This document shows positions 1-8,226 of a DNA stretch of 42,576 nt, piece by piece (position 1 is the first letter of the stretch; each line of letters starts with the position of its first letter). The DNA lies in the IMG/VR virus record IMGVR_UViG_3300025087_000150, positions 1 through 42,576 of that record. One strand, given 5' to 3'. Under the pieces are notes generated by a model. The model made no database searches. It had not been told where the DNA came from and saw only the letters and a list, made by a program, of their open reading frames with translations. Position numbers and translations under genes: made by a program. Source of the DNA: a virus.

Positions 1-127
1 ATGGTGGTCTTAATGCTAAATTCTACAATACAGTTACTACTCTATCTGGTTTAGGAGCAACTCATGTACTTGACATTGCTGAAATCAATAGAAGTGTAGC
101 GTATCTTGATAGTTTGGACGCAATGCC
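1..127. repeat. Terminal direct repeat, left copy (circular overlap)
   Basis: Bases 1-127 are identical to 42450-42576. The length of 127 equals a common maximum assembly k-mer and the repeat lies inside a coding gene, so it is best read as the overlap of a circular contig and not as a biological terminal repeat. Joining 42449 to 1 restores one uninterrupted capsid reading frame. Confidence 0.95.
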
Positions 128-548
128 TTACGATGACGGTAATTACATCGGTGTAATGGACCCAATCGTAGAAAGAGATTTGATGGCGGATACAACTGCT
201 GTTACATCTTGGGCAGCATGGAACGAATATACAAACCCTGAGGCGATGTATAACCATGAAATCGGTAAGACGCATTCAGTTAGATGGTTAAAGTCAACTA
301 ACCTGTTCACTCATAACTCAGGTGTAGGTGCGGGAGCAACAGCTCATCACACATTTATCTTTGGTAAGGGTGCGTTCGGGGTAGTGGATTTTGACGGTGG
401 AGTTAAAACTTATGTTATACCATCTAGCCAAGTGGATTCTTATAATCCTGCGGCAACTTGGTCAACAGTAGCTTGGAAGATAACCTTCGCAAGTGAAGTT
501 CTTAACCCATCATGCGGACTTGTGGTAATTACAGGTCACGTTGGATAG
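1..548 (+). CDS. Major capsid protein, N4-gp56 family (C-terminal part; gene crosses the contig join)
   Basis: This is the 3' part of the capsid gene that starts at 41984. In the window its frame begins at base 3 and stops with TAG at 546-548. Joined across the circle the gene is 1014 nt and encodes 337 residues. The C-terminal half shows features I associate with the N4-gp56 capsid family: a YNHEIGKTHSVRWLKST stretch, followed by HHTFIFGKGAFGVVDFDGG and a final beta-rich segment. An internal TTG at 114 gives an apparent shorter frame but is not a real start. The protein would form the icosahedral shell. A strong terminator lies 60 bases downstream. Confidence 0.88.
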   Translation, partial: GGLNAKFYNTVTTLSGLGATHVLDIAEINRSVAYLDSLDAMPYDDGNYIGVMDPIVERDLMADTTAVTSWAAWNEYTNPEAMYNHEIGKTHSVRWLKSTNLFTHNSGVGAGATAHHTFIFGKGAFGVVDFDGGVKTYVIPSSQVDSYNPAATWSTVAWKITFASEVLNPSCGLVVITGHVG

Positions 549-554
549 AAACCA

Positions 555-605
555 ATATAAAAACAAATATAAAAACAAATAAGTAGGGGAGTAGGGTAGT
601 AGGGT
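555..605 (+). repeat. Two short tandem repeats after the capsid gene
   Basis: A 12-mer ATATAAAAACAA occurs twice head to tail (555-578). It is followed by three copies of an 8-mer AGTAGGGK (582-589, 590-597, 598-605). They lie between the capsid stop and its terminator in the mRNA 3' untranslated region. Their role is unknown; they could be slippage products or a site for a protein or nuclease. Confidence 0.7.
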
Positions 606-607
606 AC

Positions 608-654
608 CAAATTAAAGCCCATCATTAAACCCTACGGTGATGGGTTTTAATTTG
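608..654 (+). terminator. Strong intrinsic terminator after capsid
   Basis: A 17-bp stem (608-624 with 638-654) has one G-U wobble on the plus strand and a 13-nt loop. The GC-rich core CCCATCA/TGATGGG is flanked by an A-run and a T-rich 3' arm. It sits directly after capsid and before the sugar gene module, so it probably limits transcription of the module relative to the capsid transcript. No clear promoter was seen between it and 662. Confidence 0.85.
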
Positions 655-661
655 TAAATAT

Positions 662-1453
662 ATGAAAAAAATAATTATAACAGGGGCGGGTTCATTAGGG
701 AGAGGTTTTATAGACTATTTTCTTAGAGATAAAAATAATCATATTACCGTTATTGATAATAATGAGTGGTCCCTGGCTGAATTAAAAGATATTTCCCGCA
801 ATAATAAGAATTTAAAACTTATTTTAGATGATTGTAAATTTGCACCAGAAGGAGATTTATTAATTCATACTGCAGCTTACAAACATGTTGACTTAGTTGA
901 GGATAACCCAAATAGTTCCTTTGAAAATAATGTAGTTAATACACAAAAATTATTTGTACATAATACAACTAAAAAAAAGATATTCATTTCCACAGATAAG
1001 GCGGTATACCCCAAAGGAGAATATGGAAAACAGAAGGCATTAGCAGAAGATTATGCTAGAAGATGGGGTGGGGTAATAGTTCGCATGGGTAATTTAAAGG
1101 GAAGTTCGGGGAGTATTTACCCACTCTGGGAAAATCAGATTTTAGAAGATAAACCACTTACTATCACTGATTGGAAAATGAAAAGATATTTTATAGATAT
1201 ACAGGAAGCCGTTGAAAAAATAATGAATTTATATCCCAGAGCGAAACCAGGAGATATTATAATCCCTGATTGTGGAGAGGAAGTATTATTAAAAGATATA
1301 GTTAACCAAGTTTTAACAATACATAACAAACCGTTAGACTACCCAGTAAAGATAATAGGCATCAAGAAGGGAGAAAAATTAAGAGAAAGTCTAACTTGGG
1401 TTCATGAAAAATGCATATACACCGATAAGTTCGGTTCAATATATGAATCTTAA
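662..1453 (+). CDS. NAD(P)-dependent sugar-nucleotide dehydratase/epimerase, FlaA1/PseB/CapD-like
   Basis: The 263-residue protein has a Rossmann start TGAGSLG (residues 7-13), then HTAAYKHV, STDKAV (110-115) and YGKQK (121-125). In the PseB/FlaA1 polysaccharide-biosynthesis family the Asp, Lys and Tyr of these last two motifs are the catalytic residues, and all are present. It would act on a UDP-HexNAc in the cytoplasm as a 4,6-dehydratase or C5-epimerase. It is shorter than typical family members (about 330 residues), so the C-terminal part of the substrate domain is reduced. The start ATG has no Shine-Dalgarno sequence, only an A/T-rich leader. It is the first gene of the sugar module. The exact substrate is inferred. 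Confidence 0.82.
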   Translation: MKKIIITGAGSLGRGFIDYFLRDKNNHITVIDNNEWSLAELKDISRNNKNLKLILDDCKFAPEGDLLIHTAAYKHVDLVEDNPNSSFENNVVNTQKLFVHNTTKKKIFISTDKAVYPKGEYGKQKALAEDYARRWGGVIVRMGNLKGSSGSIYPLWENQILEDKPLTITDWKMKRYFIDIQEAVEKIMNLYPRAKPGDIIIPDCGEEVLLKDIVNQVLTIHNKPLDYPVKIIGIKKGEKLRESLTWVHEKCIYTDKFGSIYES

Positions 1454-1467
1454 CAACTGGAGATAAA

Positions 1468-1740
1468 ATGGAAAAGGGAGTAGAGGAAGTGCAGGTGAAA
1501 TGTCGATGCGGTGGTGATGTTATAATCACTATCATTGAAGAAATGAACTACGACCCCAAAAGAGGAATCCAATGGGGTGGCATTGCCAAGTGTGGCAAGT
1601 GCCATGGTGCATACTACTTCGTATTCTATGTTGGAGAACCTTTCAAATTTGTTCCACGATACGGAGAATCTGTAATGGAGGTGAACAAAAATGAAGTTCG
1701 GAATAATCGGAGGAAACGGCGGAGTAGCACGAGTTCATAA
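1468..1740 (+). CDS. Small zinc-ribbon protein, function unknown
   Basis: The 90-residue protein has a CRCGG motif near residue 12 and CGKCH near residue 42, spacing typical of a four-cysteine zinc ribbon. The last 17 residues are basic (RNNRRKRR) and overlap the start of the next gene by 50 nt. The overlap suggests translational coupling with the oxidoreductase. Without further domains it could bind nucleic acid or be a partner of the sugar enzymes; I do not recognise it. Confidence 0.65.
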   Translation: MEKGVEEVQVKCRCGGDVIITIIEEMNYDPKRGIQWGGIAKCGKCHGAYYFVFYVGEPFKFVPRYGESVMEVNKNEVRNNRRKRRSSTSS

Positions 1741-2473
1741 AGAGAGCATTAAAATCGTTGGGGGGGAATATCTCATTTGTGATATTGCGGGAGTATCCGC
1801 AGACTTCACAAACTATTTGGAGATGATTCCTCTGGTAGATGTGGTGGTAATTTGTACACCCAACTACCTTCACTATTCAATGGTGGTTGATGCTCTGAAC
1901 GCTGGTAAGAAAGTAATCTGCGAGAAACCCCACGCCCTTTCGGCAACTGAGGTTGGGAGAATCCTACGAGGAGATACGGCAAAGAATTTTTACCCCGTGC
2001 TTCAACTGAGGTACAACCCCGAACTGCAGGAACTAAAGGAAAGGTATTCCAGATTTCACTCAGTGGAAATGCAAATACAAATCCACAGAGCGGAGCCTTA
2101 CTTCCAAGGGTGGAAGGGGAAGCAGATGCTTTCGGGAGGGCTTCTTTTCAACATCGGGATTCATTACTTTGACTTTCTGAGATGGTTTTTCGGAGAGTAT
2201 AAAGGACAGACAGAAACCAGTTACCACTGGCGGAACTCCCAAGGGGTTTTACTTCTTGAGAGGGCGGTGGTCAAGTGGCATCTGAACATTGAATCTCCCC
2301 CAGACCAGCAGAAACGGATTGTTAAGATTGATGGAGATGAAATAAATCTCTCCTACAATTTCCAAAATCTTCACCAGGAAATTTATAAGGAGGTGGTAGC
2401 AGGTGTACCATCCTCGGTGAAGGACATTTACGGCACTTATGCTTTAATAGAGCATCTGATGTCAGGGGGCTAA
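1691..2473 (+). CDS. Gfo/Idh/MocA-family oxidoreductase, WlbA/WbpB-like
   Basis: The 260-residue protein starts with an NAD-binding FGIIGGNG, followed by CTPNYLH (55-61), the family motif CEKP (77-80) and GGLLFNIGIHYFD (149-161). The last motif resembles WlbA/WbpB, which oxidises the C3 hydroxyl of UDP-GlcNAc-uronate during synthesis of 2,3-diamino sugars. The catalytic Lys of EKP and the His of GIHYFD are present. It is somewhat shorter than bacterial homologues (about 310). A GGAGGTG ribosome site precedes the ATG. With the 2-epimerase at 9307 it supplies two steps of such a pathway; the remaining steps would have to come from the host. Family is sure, substrate is inferred. Confidence 0.82.
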   Translation: MKFGIIGGNGGVARVHKESIKIVGGEYLICDIAGVSADFTNYLEMIPLVDVVVICTPNYLHYSMVVDALNAGKKVICEKPHALSATEVGRILRGDTAKNFYPVLQLRYNPELQELKERYSRFHSVEMQIQIHRAEPYFQGWKGKQMLSGGLLFNIGIHYFDFLRWFFGEYKGQTETSYHWRNSQGVLLLERAVVKWHLNIESPPDQQKRIVKIDGDEINLSYNFQNLHQEIYKEVVAGVPSSVKDIYGTYALIEHLMSGG

Positions 2474-2510
2474 ACACCCCCTTTCAGACACATTAGTAAC
2501 TTTATATAAA

Positions 2511-4178
2511 ATGCCAAAATTAAGTATCGTAACACCAGCTTATAACACAGCAGAATTTATTTCTGACTATATTAAATCTCTACAAGACCAGGACTTTCAG
2601 GACTGGGAACTTATTGTAGTTGATGACGGTTCTAGTGACGGAACATACGATAAGGTTATTGAGATGCAGAATAAAGACCCTCGTATATTTGCGGTAAAAG
2701 AACCAAAGAATGTAGGCGCTTCTGCTGCTAGAAATCATGGAGCAATATCAGCAACGGGAGAATATATTATGTTTCCTGCTTCTGATGGTAAGTTTTATCC
2801 AGGTGCTCTCACTAAACTTTTGAAACCAATGGAAGAAGACCCAACTATTGATTTTGTTTATGGTGGGTATAGATTTTATAACCCCAAAACAAAACAGGAA
2901 CAACCATTTATCGCCGAAGAATTTGACCCTTACTTTTTAAAACAATATAACTACATAGATGGTACTTTCCCAATGAGAAAGAAACTATTTGATAAGACGG
3001 ACGGATTTGATATCCACTGTAAATCTCTTAATGATTGGGAATTTTGGCTTAATGCAGTTATTAAGTGTAAAGCAAAAGGACACTGGATTCCAGAGATGTT
3101 TTTTGATACTCGCTTTCCACATAAAGGTGGTCTATCTTGGGATAGCTCTCACAACTGGGCAGATAGAGTTGATTATATAAAAAAGAAATATAACATAGGC
3201 TACAAGGACATCTGTGTAACTTCGCTAGGCGCGCCCCATCACGGCAAGAAGATAGCTAAGGTTCTCAATGCAGACTTTAAGCCGTTTCCCCTAATGAAAC
3301 TAGACAAATCAAAATATAAAATGATTTATTCTATTGGGTTCTACCCAAATATACTTGAGCAACAGGCGATGGCTTTGTCATACCCCCCAGTGTTTGATGA
3401 TGATGGGAACATAAAAGAGGACAGTAAGCCATTTAAGGGGAAGAAGATTGCTCACTGGATTGGTTCTGATATATGGCAATTAATGAATATGATTTTTGTA
3501 GAAGGAATCCGTTTCAAGGGGTTATTAAATGACAAAGAAAGTATTACAAAAAACATAGTGGAGTTTGAAAAAACAAAAGAAGAGATGGAATATATGGGGG
3601 TTAAAGAACTTGATATGTTTCCACTCCCAGTTCTTGACCCAGTAGAGGTAACCCCGTTACCCGAAAAGTTTACAGTGGCTGTCTATGCACCTAAAGTAAA
3701 TAGGGAGGTATATAACTTTAATTTTATGTTGTCGCTTGCTCAAGCGCTTCCTGATGTTGATTTCAAATTCTTTGGTGCAGTAGAAGAACAGGGGACGATA
3801 GGGAATATAGAGTATATGGGTTATCTTGATAAGGAAGGTATGAATAAACTAATTAAAGAAACCTCTTGTATTATCCGCCTAACAGTCCACGATGGGTTCC
3901 CATTATCTCTTGCAGAGTGGATTATTGCAGGTCGCCACGCTATCTTTCAGATTAAGCAACCATATATGGAACACTTGCAAATAGTGGGAAATGAAGCGAC
4001 TGATTTATCTCATGCCGTTGACTTGGTAAGAAAGTTAAAGAAATATCCGCTTAATAAGCTAGGCTCTCTATACTACAAAAAGTTATGCGACCCAGTAGAA
4101 TATAAGGAAAAGATATATAGTTATTTGGAGGATAAAAATGAGACAAAAAAAAGTGAAACAATTAAGAAAACAGTTTAG
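2511..4178 (+). CDS. Two-domain glycosyltransferase (GT2 plus GT-B-like domain)
   Basis: The 555-residue protein has an N-terminal GT2 (GT-A) domain, about residues 1-230, with IVTPAYNTAEF and VVDDGSSDG (36-44). The usual metal-binding DxD is replaced by FPASDG. A second domain from about residue 235 has GAPHHGKKIAK, HWIGSDIW and an LTVHDGFPLSLAEW segment, which looks like the nucleotide-sugar-binding half of a GT-B enzyme. A single polypeptide with two transferase domains could add two sugars in sequence. The start lacks a Shine-Dalgarno sequence. The 3' end overlaps the next small ORF by 41 nt. The acceptor is unknown. Confidence 0.85.
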   Translation: MPKLSIVTPAYNTAEFISDYIKSLQDQDFQDWELIVVDDGSSDGTYDKVIEMQNKDPRIFAVKEPKNVGASAARNHGAISATGEYIMFPASDGKFYPGALTKLLKPMEEDPTIDFVYGGYRFYNPKTKQEQPFIAEEFDPYFLKQYNYIDGTFPMRKKLFDKTDGFDIHCKSLNDWEFWLNAVIKCKAKGHWIPEMFFDTRFPHKGGLSWDSSHNWADRVDYIKKKYNIGYKDICVTSLGAPHHGKKIAKVLNADFKPFPLMKLDKSKYKMIYSIGFYPNILEQQAMALSYPPVFDDDGNIKEDSKPFKGKKIAHWIGSDIWQLMNMIFVEGIRFKGLLNDKESITKNIVEFEKTKEEMEYMGVKELDMFPLPVLDPVEVTPLPEKFTVAVYAPKVNREVYNFNFMLSLAQALPDVDFKFFGAVEEQGTIGNIEYMGYLDKEGMNKLIKETSCIIRLTVHDGFPLSLAEWIIAGRHAIFQIKQPYMEHLQIVGNEATDLSHAVDLVRKLKKYPLNKLGSLYYKKLCDPVEYKEKIYSYLEDKNETKKSETIKKTV

Positions 4179-4278
4179 AAAAATAGGTGTTGATAAAAAG
4201 ATTGTTTTGAAACATAAAGATAAACCAGATGAAACTATCAATAACTGGAGGCGTTTTAAAAATGATAAAAAATCCTAA
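4138..4278 (+). CDS. Small basic protein, 46 aa
   Basis: A short ORF begins with a well-placed TTGGAGG ribosome site seven bases upstream of the ATG. The product is very Lys/Arg-rich (MRQKKVKQLRKQF at the N-terminus) with no recognised domain. It overlaps the end of the two-domain transferase and the true start of the next transferase. The good ribosome site and the overlap at both ends suggest a coupled translated gene, but it could be only a translational relay. Confidence 0.5.
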   Translation: MRQKKVKQLRKQFRKIGVDKKIVLKHKDKPDETINNWRRFKNDKKS

Positions 4279-4999
4279 ACTATCAGCGTATATACCAACA
4301 TACAACAGAGTAGTGTATCTTCCTGAAACTATTAATTCTATTATTAATCAGTCGTATAAGAATTGGGAATTGATAATTGTTGATGATGGCTCTACCGATT
4401 CAACCCCAGACCTCATAGATTTCTATGTTAAAAAGTACCCAGATAAGATTAAGTATTTTAGACGCAAGAAAAATATGGGAATTGCGTACACACGCAATGA
4501 AGCAATCTCAAAGTGTACAGGTGATATTATTGTGACCTGTGATTCTGATGATGTTAATATGTATGGTCAGTTTGGTAAGGGGAAAATGGAACGCTTTGCA
4601 GAGATTGCTAAGTTCTTTGAGAAGAATGATGTTGATATAATCTACTCTAGCTGGCTAATCTGCGATGCTCAACTAACCCCAGTAGTATACAGGGAAACAC
4701 CTAAAGAATTATTGAAAGACGGTAAACTAGATATTGAAAAACTTATGGAGTTTCAGGTTATAGCCCAACCAACCCTAGCATTTAAGAAAAAGGTTTGGGA
4801 AAAGATACCTTACAACGAGAAACAGAAATGCGGGGAAGATTGGCAGTGGCTTATTAATATTGCTCGTTCTAATTTCAAATGGGGACAGATAAGAAAACCT
4901 CTTGTTAAATACCGTCAACACCCTAATCAAGTTAGCATATTAAAAAAGAAAGAGGTGGACGATTATGACAACAAAGCGAAAGCAAAGTCTTGGAAATAA
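4262..4999 (+). CDS. GT2 family glycosyltransferase
   Basis: The 245-residue GT-A transferase has SAYIPTYNR, IIVDDGSTDSTPDL and the metal-binding CDSDD, then a catalytic-base region CGEDWQW. All key GT2 features are intact. I chose ATG 4262 because TGGAGG lies eight bases upstream; the in-frame ATG 4229 lies inside the preceding small ORF and has no ribosome site. It overlaps the next gene by 35 nt. It probably transfers one sugar of the glycan made by this module; donor and acceptor are unknown. Confidence 0.87.
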   Translation: MIKNPKLSAYIPTYNRVVYLPETINSIINQSYKNWELIIVDDGSTDSTPDLIDFYVKKYPDKIKYFRRKKNMGIAYTRNEAISKCTGDIIVTCDSDDVNMYGQFGKGKMERFAEIAKFFEKNDVDIIYSSWLICDAQLTPVVYRETPKELLKDGKLDIEKLMEFQVIAQPTLAFKKKVWEKIPYNEKQKCGEDWQWLINIARSNFKWGQIRKPLVKYRQHPNQVSILKKKEVDDYDNKAKAKSWK

Positions 5000-5843
5000 G
5001 GACATCACTGTTATTGTATTGGTCCATTATGAAACTGACAAAACAATTAAATGCCTAGAATCACTATATAACACTGATTACCCATTTAAATTATTAGTTG
5101 TATGTGATGGTGCAGACGACTACCTTAAAAAATATCTTAAAGACAATGTGGTAGGTAGGCTGGTAATTAACAAAAAACACTTAGGAGTTGTTAAAACTTG
5201 GGCGGTAGCAGAAAAATTAATAGACACAGACTTTTTCTTCTTTGCTCATTCTGATATGGTATTTGAGAAAGATTGGTTGTCTGAGCTAGTCAAAAAATAT
5301 GATTCATTAGAAAATCCAGGGTACATATTGCCTATTAATCTTAAACCGCCAGGATTTCTGATATTCAACTTTCTTATAGAAACCAAACTATATAAATCAA
5401 TACCAATAGATAAAAAATATAAATTACATTATTTAGACTTTGACTGGTACCAGCAGTTTAAAATAGAGTATCCTAATTTATGTGGGATATTATGTGAAGA
5501 AGCCAAAATATATCACGACACTCAAACAACGATGATAATGGTAAGTGACATAGATGGGTGGGGTGATGATGCTAAAGAAGATGCAAAATATTATTATAGT
5601 AAATATAATGATGACCCCCATCCAATATATGGGGAGCCCGTGTATAAAGAAGAATATTTAAAAACACATAAGTGTAAATGGAGAGAAGTAAACGCTGTAC
5701 ACCCCAAAAATTATTACATTCTTCCAAGTGGCTCTTATGCCATCCATTACTATCAATGTCCAATCTGTAATAAAAAAATAGAAAATGAAGAATTTAAAAG
5801 ACAAAAAGATACTCTGCTGCTGGAGGGAGAAATTAACATATAA
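4965..5843 (+). CDS. GT2-like glycosyltransferase, divergent
   Basis: The 292-residue protein begins with TVIVLVHYETD and VVCDGADDY, the GT-A nucleotide-binding start, then FFAHSDMVFEKDWL, where HSD takes the place of DxD and the following residues match the GT2 pattern. The C-terminal part ends with a YYQCPIC plus CNKK pair that may bind zinc. It overlaps the next ORF by 59 nt. It acts in the cytoplasm on an unknown acceptor. Confidence 0.8.
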   Translation: MTTKRKQSLGNKDITVIVLVHYETDKTIKCLESLYNTDYPFKLLVVCDGADDYLKKYLKDNVVGRLVINKKHLGVVKTWAVAEKLIDTDFFFFAHSDMVFEKDWLSELVKKYDSLENPGYILPINLKPPGFLIFNFLIETKLYKSIPIDKKYKLHYLDFDWYQQFKIEYPNLCGILCEEAKIYHDTQTTMIMVSDIDGWGDDAKEDAKYYYSKYNDDPHPIYGEPVYKEEYLKTHKCKWREVNAVHPKNYYILPSGSYAIHYYQCPICNKKIENEEFKRQKDTLLLEGEINI

Positions 5844-6744
5844 ACAGGCGGGGGACAAACTCTATTATAATGTTGTTGGTGACCACGATGGATATGAAAC
5901 AAAACATTTCCTTCCAGCACTAAAAGAGATATTTAAAAAAGTAGATTTTCTACCACTAGAATACACTAATGATACTACCCTCTACAACGCACTACAATCA
6001 CGCAAATACGATTACTTTTTATTTCAGGCATATCGGGACGAAATAGCACCAGAAACTCTCCTGTGGGCTCGTGACGAGTTAGAAACAATAACTGTAGCGT
6101 GGAACGGAGATGATGAACACCAGTGGGACATTAAGGATAGTTGGGCAGGAAATAAAATACAGCATCTATTCAACTGGAATATCACCACATATAAACCCGA
6201 ATTATATTCAGAACCAGTTATTAAAACTATATGGGGTACTAATGAAAAATTATTTAAAAATAAGAATTTAAAAAAAGATATAGACATTTCATTTTGTGGA
6301 GTAGCTAATCAGGATAGACCAGATAGGGTTTATTGGCTCAACACCAAGTTAGTCTCACAAATGAAGAAGATTGAGACTTTCGGAGTGGGATGGTCTAATG
6401 TATTATCCAATGATGAGTATGTGGATATATTTAACAAATCAAAAATAAATATAAATTTTAGTAGGAATGAAGGGGTGCTACAAATCAAAGGTCGGGACTT
6501 TGAAATTCCTATGTGTGGAGGGTTTTTAATAACAGAATATAATCCAGAGTTAGAAAAATATTTTAAGATAGGAAAAGAAATTGAGACTTACAGGGACAAT
6601 AAAGAACTACTTGACAAGATTATATTTTATAGCAATAATGATAAAAAGAGAGAGAAGATTGCAAGAGCAGGTTATAGAAGAACCCAAGAGAATCATACTT
6701 ATAAACAGAGATTTTTAGAAATATTTAATAAATTGGAGGAATAA
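5785..6744 (+). CDS. CgeB-like / GT1-type glycosyltransferase
   Basis: The 319-residue protein resembles the CgeB / glycosyl transferase group 1_2 family. It has an N-terminal half with KYDYFLFQAYRDE and VAWNGDDEHQWD, a short DISFCGVANQDR, then SKININFSRNEG, GRDFEIPMCGGFLITEY and a C-terminal ETYRDNKELLDKI followed by the GYRRTQENHTYKQRF tail typical of these enzymes. The start has only a weak ribosome site and lies inside the previous gene, so it probably depends on coupled translation. Confidence 0.82.
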   Translation: MKNLKDKKILCCWREKLTYKQAGDKLYYNVVGDHDGYETKHFLPALKEIFKKVDFLPLEYTNDTTLYNALQSRKYDYFLFQAYRDEIAPETLLWARDELETITVAWNGDDEHQWDIKDSWAGNKIQHLFNWNITTYKPELYSEPVIKTIWGTNEKLFKNKNLKKDIDISFCGVANQDRPDRVYWLNTKLVSQMKKIETFGVGWSNVLSNDEYVDIFNKSKININFSRNEGVLQIKGRDFEIPMCGGFLITEYNPELEKYFKIGKEIETYRDNKELLDKIIFYSNNDKKREKIARAGYRRTQENHTYKQRFLEIFNKLEE

Positions 6745-6748
6745 AAAC

Positions 6749-6895
6749 ATGGAAGATGAACTAATTGCTACTGACCCAGAGGGTCAAGACGAAGAAATTG
6801 TAGAAGAAGAGCCATTGACTGAACTTGAACCAAATATAGATGAAGTCGATGATAGTGTCAAGGCAGCAAACACAACAGATAATTTAGAAATATAA
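6749..6895 (+). CDS. Small acidic protein, 48 aa
   Basis: An ATG follows the TTGGAGGAATAAAA ribosome site at the end of the previous gene. The product is strongly acidic, with DEEIVEEEPLTELEP in the middle and no cysteines or membrane segment. It is not recognised. Its position between two transferases and good ribosome site support translation. It may be a small adaptor or simply a filler gene. Confidence 0.55.
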   Translation: MEDELIATDPEGQDEEIVEEEPLTELEPNIDEVDDSVKAANTTDNLEI

Positions 6896-6914
6896 TTAAA
6901 AATGGAGGTGTATT

Positions 6915-7079
6915 ATGGCTAAAAAACAAGAAGTTGAAGAGGAGATTGTGGAAGTAAAAGAAAAAAAAGAAGATAAAAAAATATCATTTACTCTTGCTGA
7001 CTGGGATGAATATATGAGGTCTGGCAATACCACGGGCATTGTTAAATCGTTCCCAGATTTTTTAAAAGAGAGGGAATAA
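6915..7079 (+). CDS. Small charged protein, 54 aa
   Basis: A GGAGGTG site lies five bases upstream of the ATG. The N-terminal half is a charged Lys/Glu helix (VEVKEKKEDKK) and the C-terminal half, SFTLADWDEYMRSGN then SFPDFLKERE, looks folded. No family was recognised. It ends three bases before the next transferase start. Confidence 0.55.
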   Translation: MAKKQEVEEEIVEVKEKKEDKKISFTLADWDEYMRSGNTTGIVKSFPDFLKERE

Positions 7080-7082
7080 TTA

Positions 7083-7829
7083 ATGAAAAAAGTAGGGATT
7101 ATTTTAGTTACATATAACGGACTAGGCTACTTAAAACAAGGGATACCTTCATTATTGAAGACCAAGTATCCTGATTTTCATTTATACATTTTTGATAATG
7201 GTTCTACTGATGGGACAACTACTTATTTACGCAGATTAAAGGATAAAAGGATTAGTCTAATTAAAAACGGCGACAACGTCGGTATGAACGGCTATCCCAT
7301 AGTTGCTACTGCGGTATCTCGTAAATGCGATTATATGGTTACTATAGACCAAGATGTTATTCATTTCCCAGATGGTTGGTTAATGCATTTATTAAATGCT
7401 TTCCAATCATATCCTGGTATGGGATACCTTGCTACTAATGTGGTCCAGAATAATTTTACTAATGGTTGTATCTGGTCTGACTATACTTTTGAAGAACAAG
7501 AACATGCGGGATATACTTATATGTTTGGGAATAAATATTACCTCACTGGTGGTTGGTGTACTATGACTAGCAGTAAGATATATCAGGAAGTTCAAGGTTT
7601 TAGATATGAGAGAGATGAACAGTTTTTTCAGATAGACGGGCCATACTGCGACGCGCTAAACCATCATGGGTATAAATGGGCTATTTTAAAAGATGTAAAA
7701 GTATTGCACGCCTGCGGACCCTATTGCGCTAGAAAGTATGGGGAGTGGAACGAAAAAATTAGGGGTATCTCCTACGAAGATGCCATTAAGCAATATAGCA
7801 AAAGAGATAAAAGACTAACTTTTAGATAA
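7083..7829 (+). CDS. GT2 family glycosyltransferase, rhamnosyltransferase-like
   Basis: The 248-residue GT-A enzyme has GIILVTYNGLGYL, FDNGSTDGT and the metal motif TIDQDVIHFPDGWL, followed by LTGGWCTM. The pattern of a DNGSTDG start plus DQD is common in rhamnosyltransferase-like GT2 proteins, but donor specificity cannot be assigned. All catalytic elements appear intact. Confidence 0.87.
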   Translation: MKKVGIILVTYNGLGYLKQGIPSLLKTKYPDFHLYIFDNGSTDGTTTYLRRLKDKRISLIKNGDNVGMNGYPIVATAVSRKCDYMVTIDQDVIHFPDGWLMHLLNAFQSYPGMGYLATNVVQNNFTNGCIWSDYTFEEQEHAGYTYMFGNKYYLTGGWCTMTSSKIYQEVQGFRYERDEQFFQIDGPYCDALNHHGYKWAILKDVKVLHACGPYCARKYGEWNEKIRGISYEDAIKQYSKRDKRLTFR

Positions 7830-7842
7830 CAAGGAGGTTAAA

Positions 7843-8226
7843 ATGTTTAAAAAGAAAATAACTAAAGTACCAGAAGGGAAAACAACAAATCGTATTGTAG
7901 CTATTAACACTGCTATTGTATCTATAAGACAGATTGAGGCAGATAAAAAAGTATTTGACGAAGCACAAAAGATTTTGGGATTAAAGAAAGAAATTGCCAA
8001 ACATTATGCTGCAATTGATGAACATGTAAGGGCAATTGATGAGCATGGTAAACAAATTGAAGATGTCTATGCTGTTGGTATAAAATTACCAATAGAACCA
8101 GAGGAAGTAAAGTATAAAATAGATAAGAATACAGGTGCTGTTTTATTCTTTAATGCTAAGGGAGAATATGTCGGAACAACTTATGATTTAATTGAAAGGC
8201 AGAAAGGAGAAACAAATGGCAAATAA
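7843..8226 (+). CDS. Hypothetical coiled-coil protein, 127 aa
   Basis: An AAGGAGG site lies upstream of the ATG. Residues 20-80 are a continuous helix with two near-identical turns, AIDEHVR and AIDEHGK, suggesting a coiled coil. The C-terminal part KNTGAVLFFNAKGEYVGTTYD looks like a small beta hairpin. It overlaps the next gene by 11 nt. Its function is not recognised; it could be an oligomerisation or scaffold subunit for the transferases. Confidence 0.6.
   Translation: MFKKKITKVPEGKTTNRIVAINTAIVSIRQIEADKKVFDEAQKILGLKKEIAKHYAAIDEHVRAIDEHGKQIEDVYAVGIKLPIEPEEVKYKIDKNTGAVLFFNAKGEYVGTTYDLIERQKGETNGK

Noticed and set aside
114-548. Independent 144-residue ORF at the window start
   Set aside because: It begins at a TTG inside the capsid gene; the frame continues upstream across the circular join.
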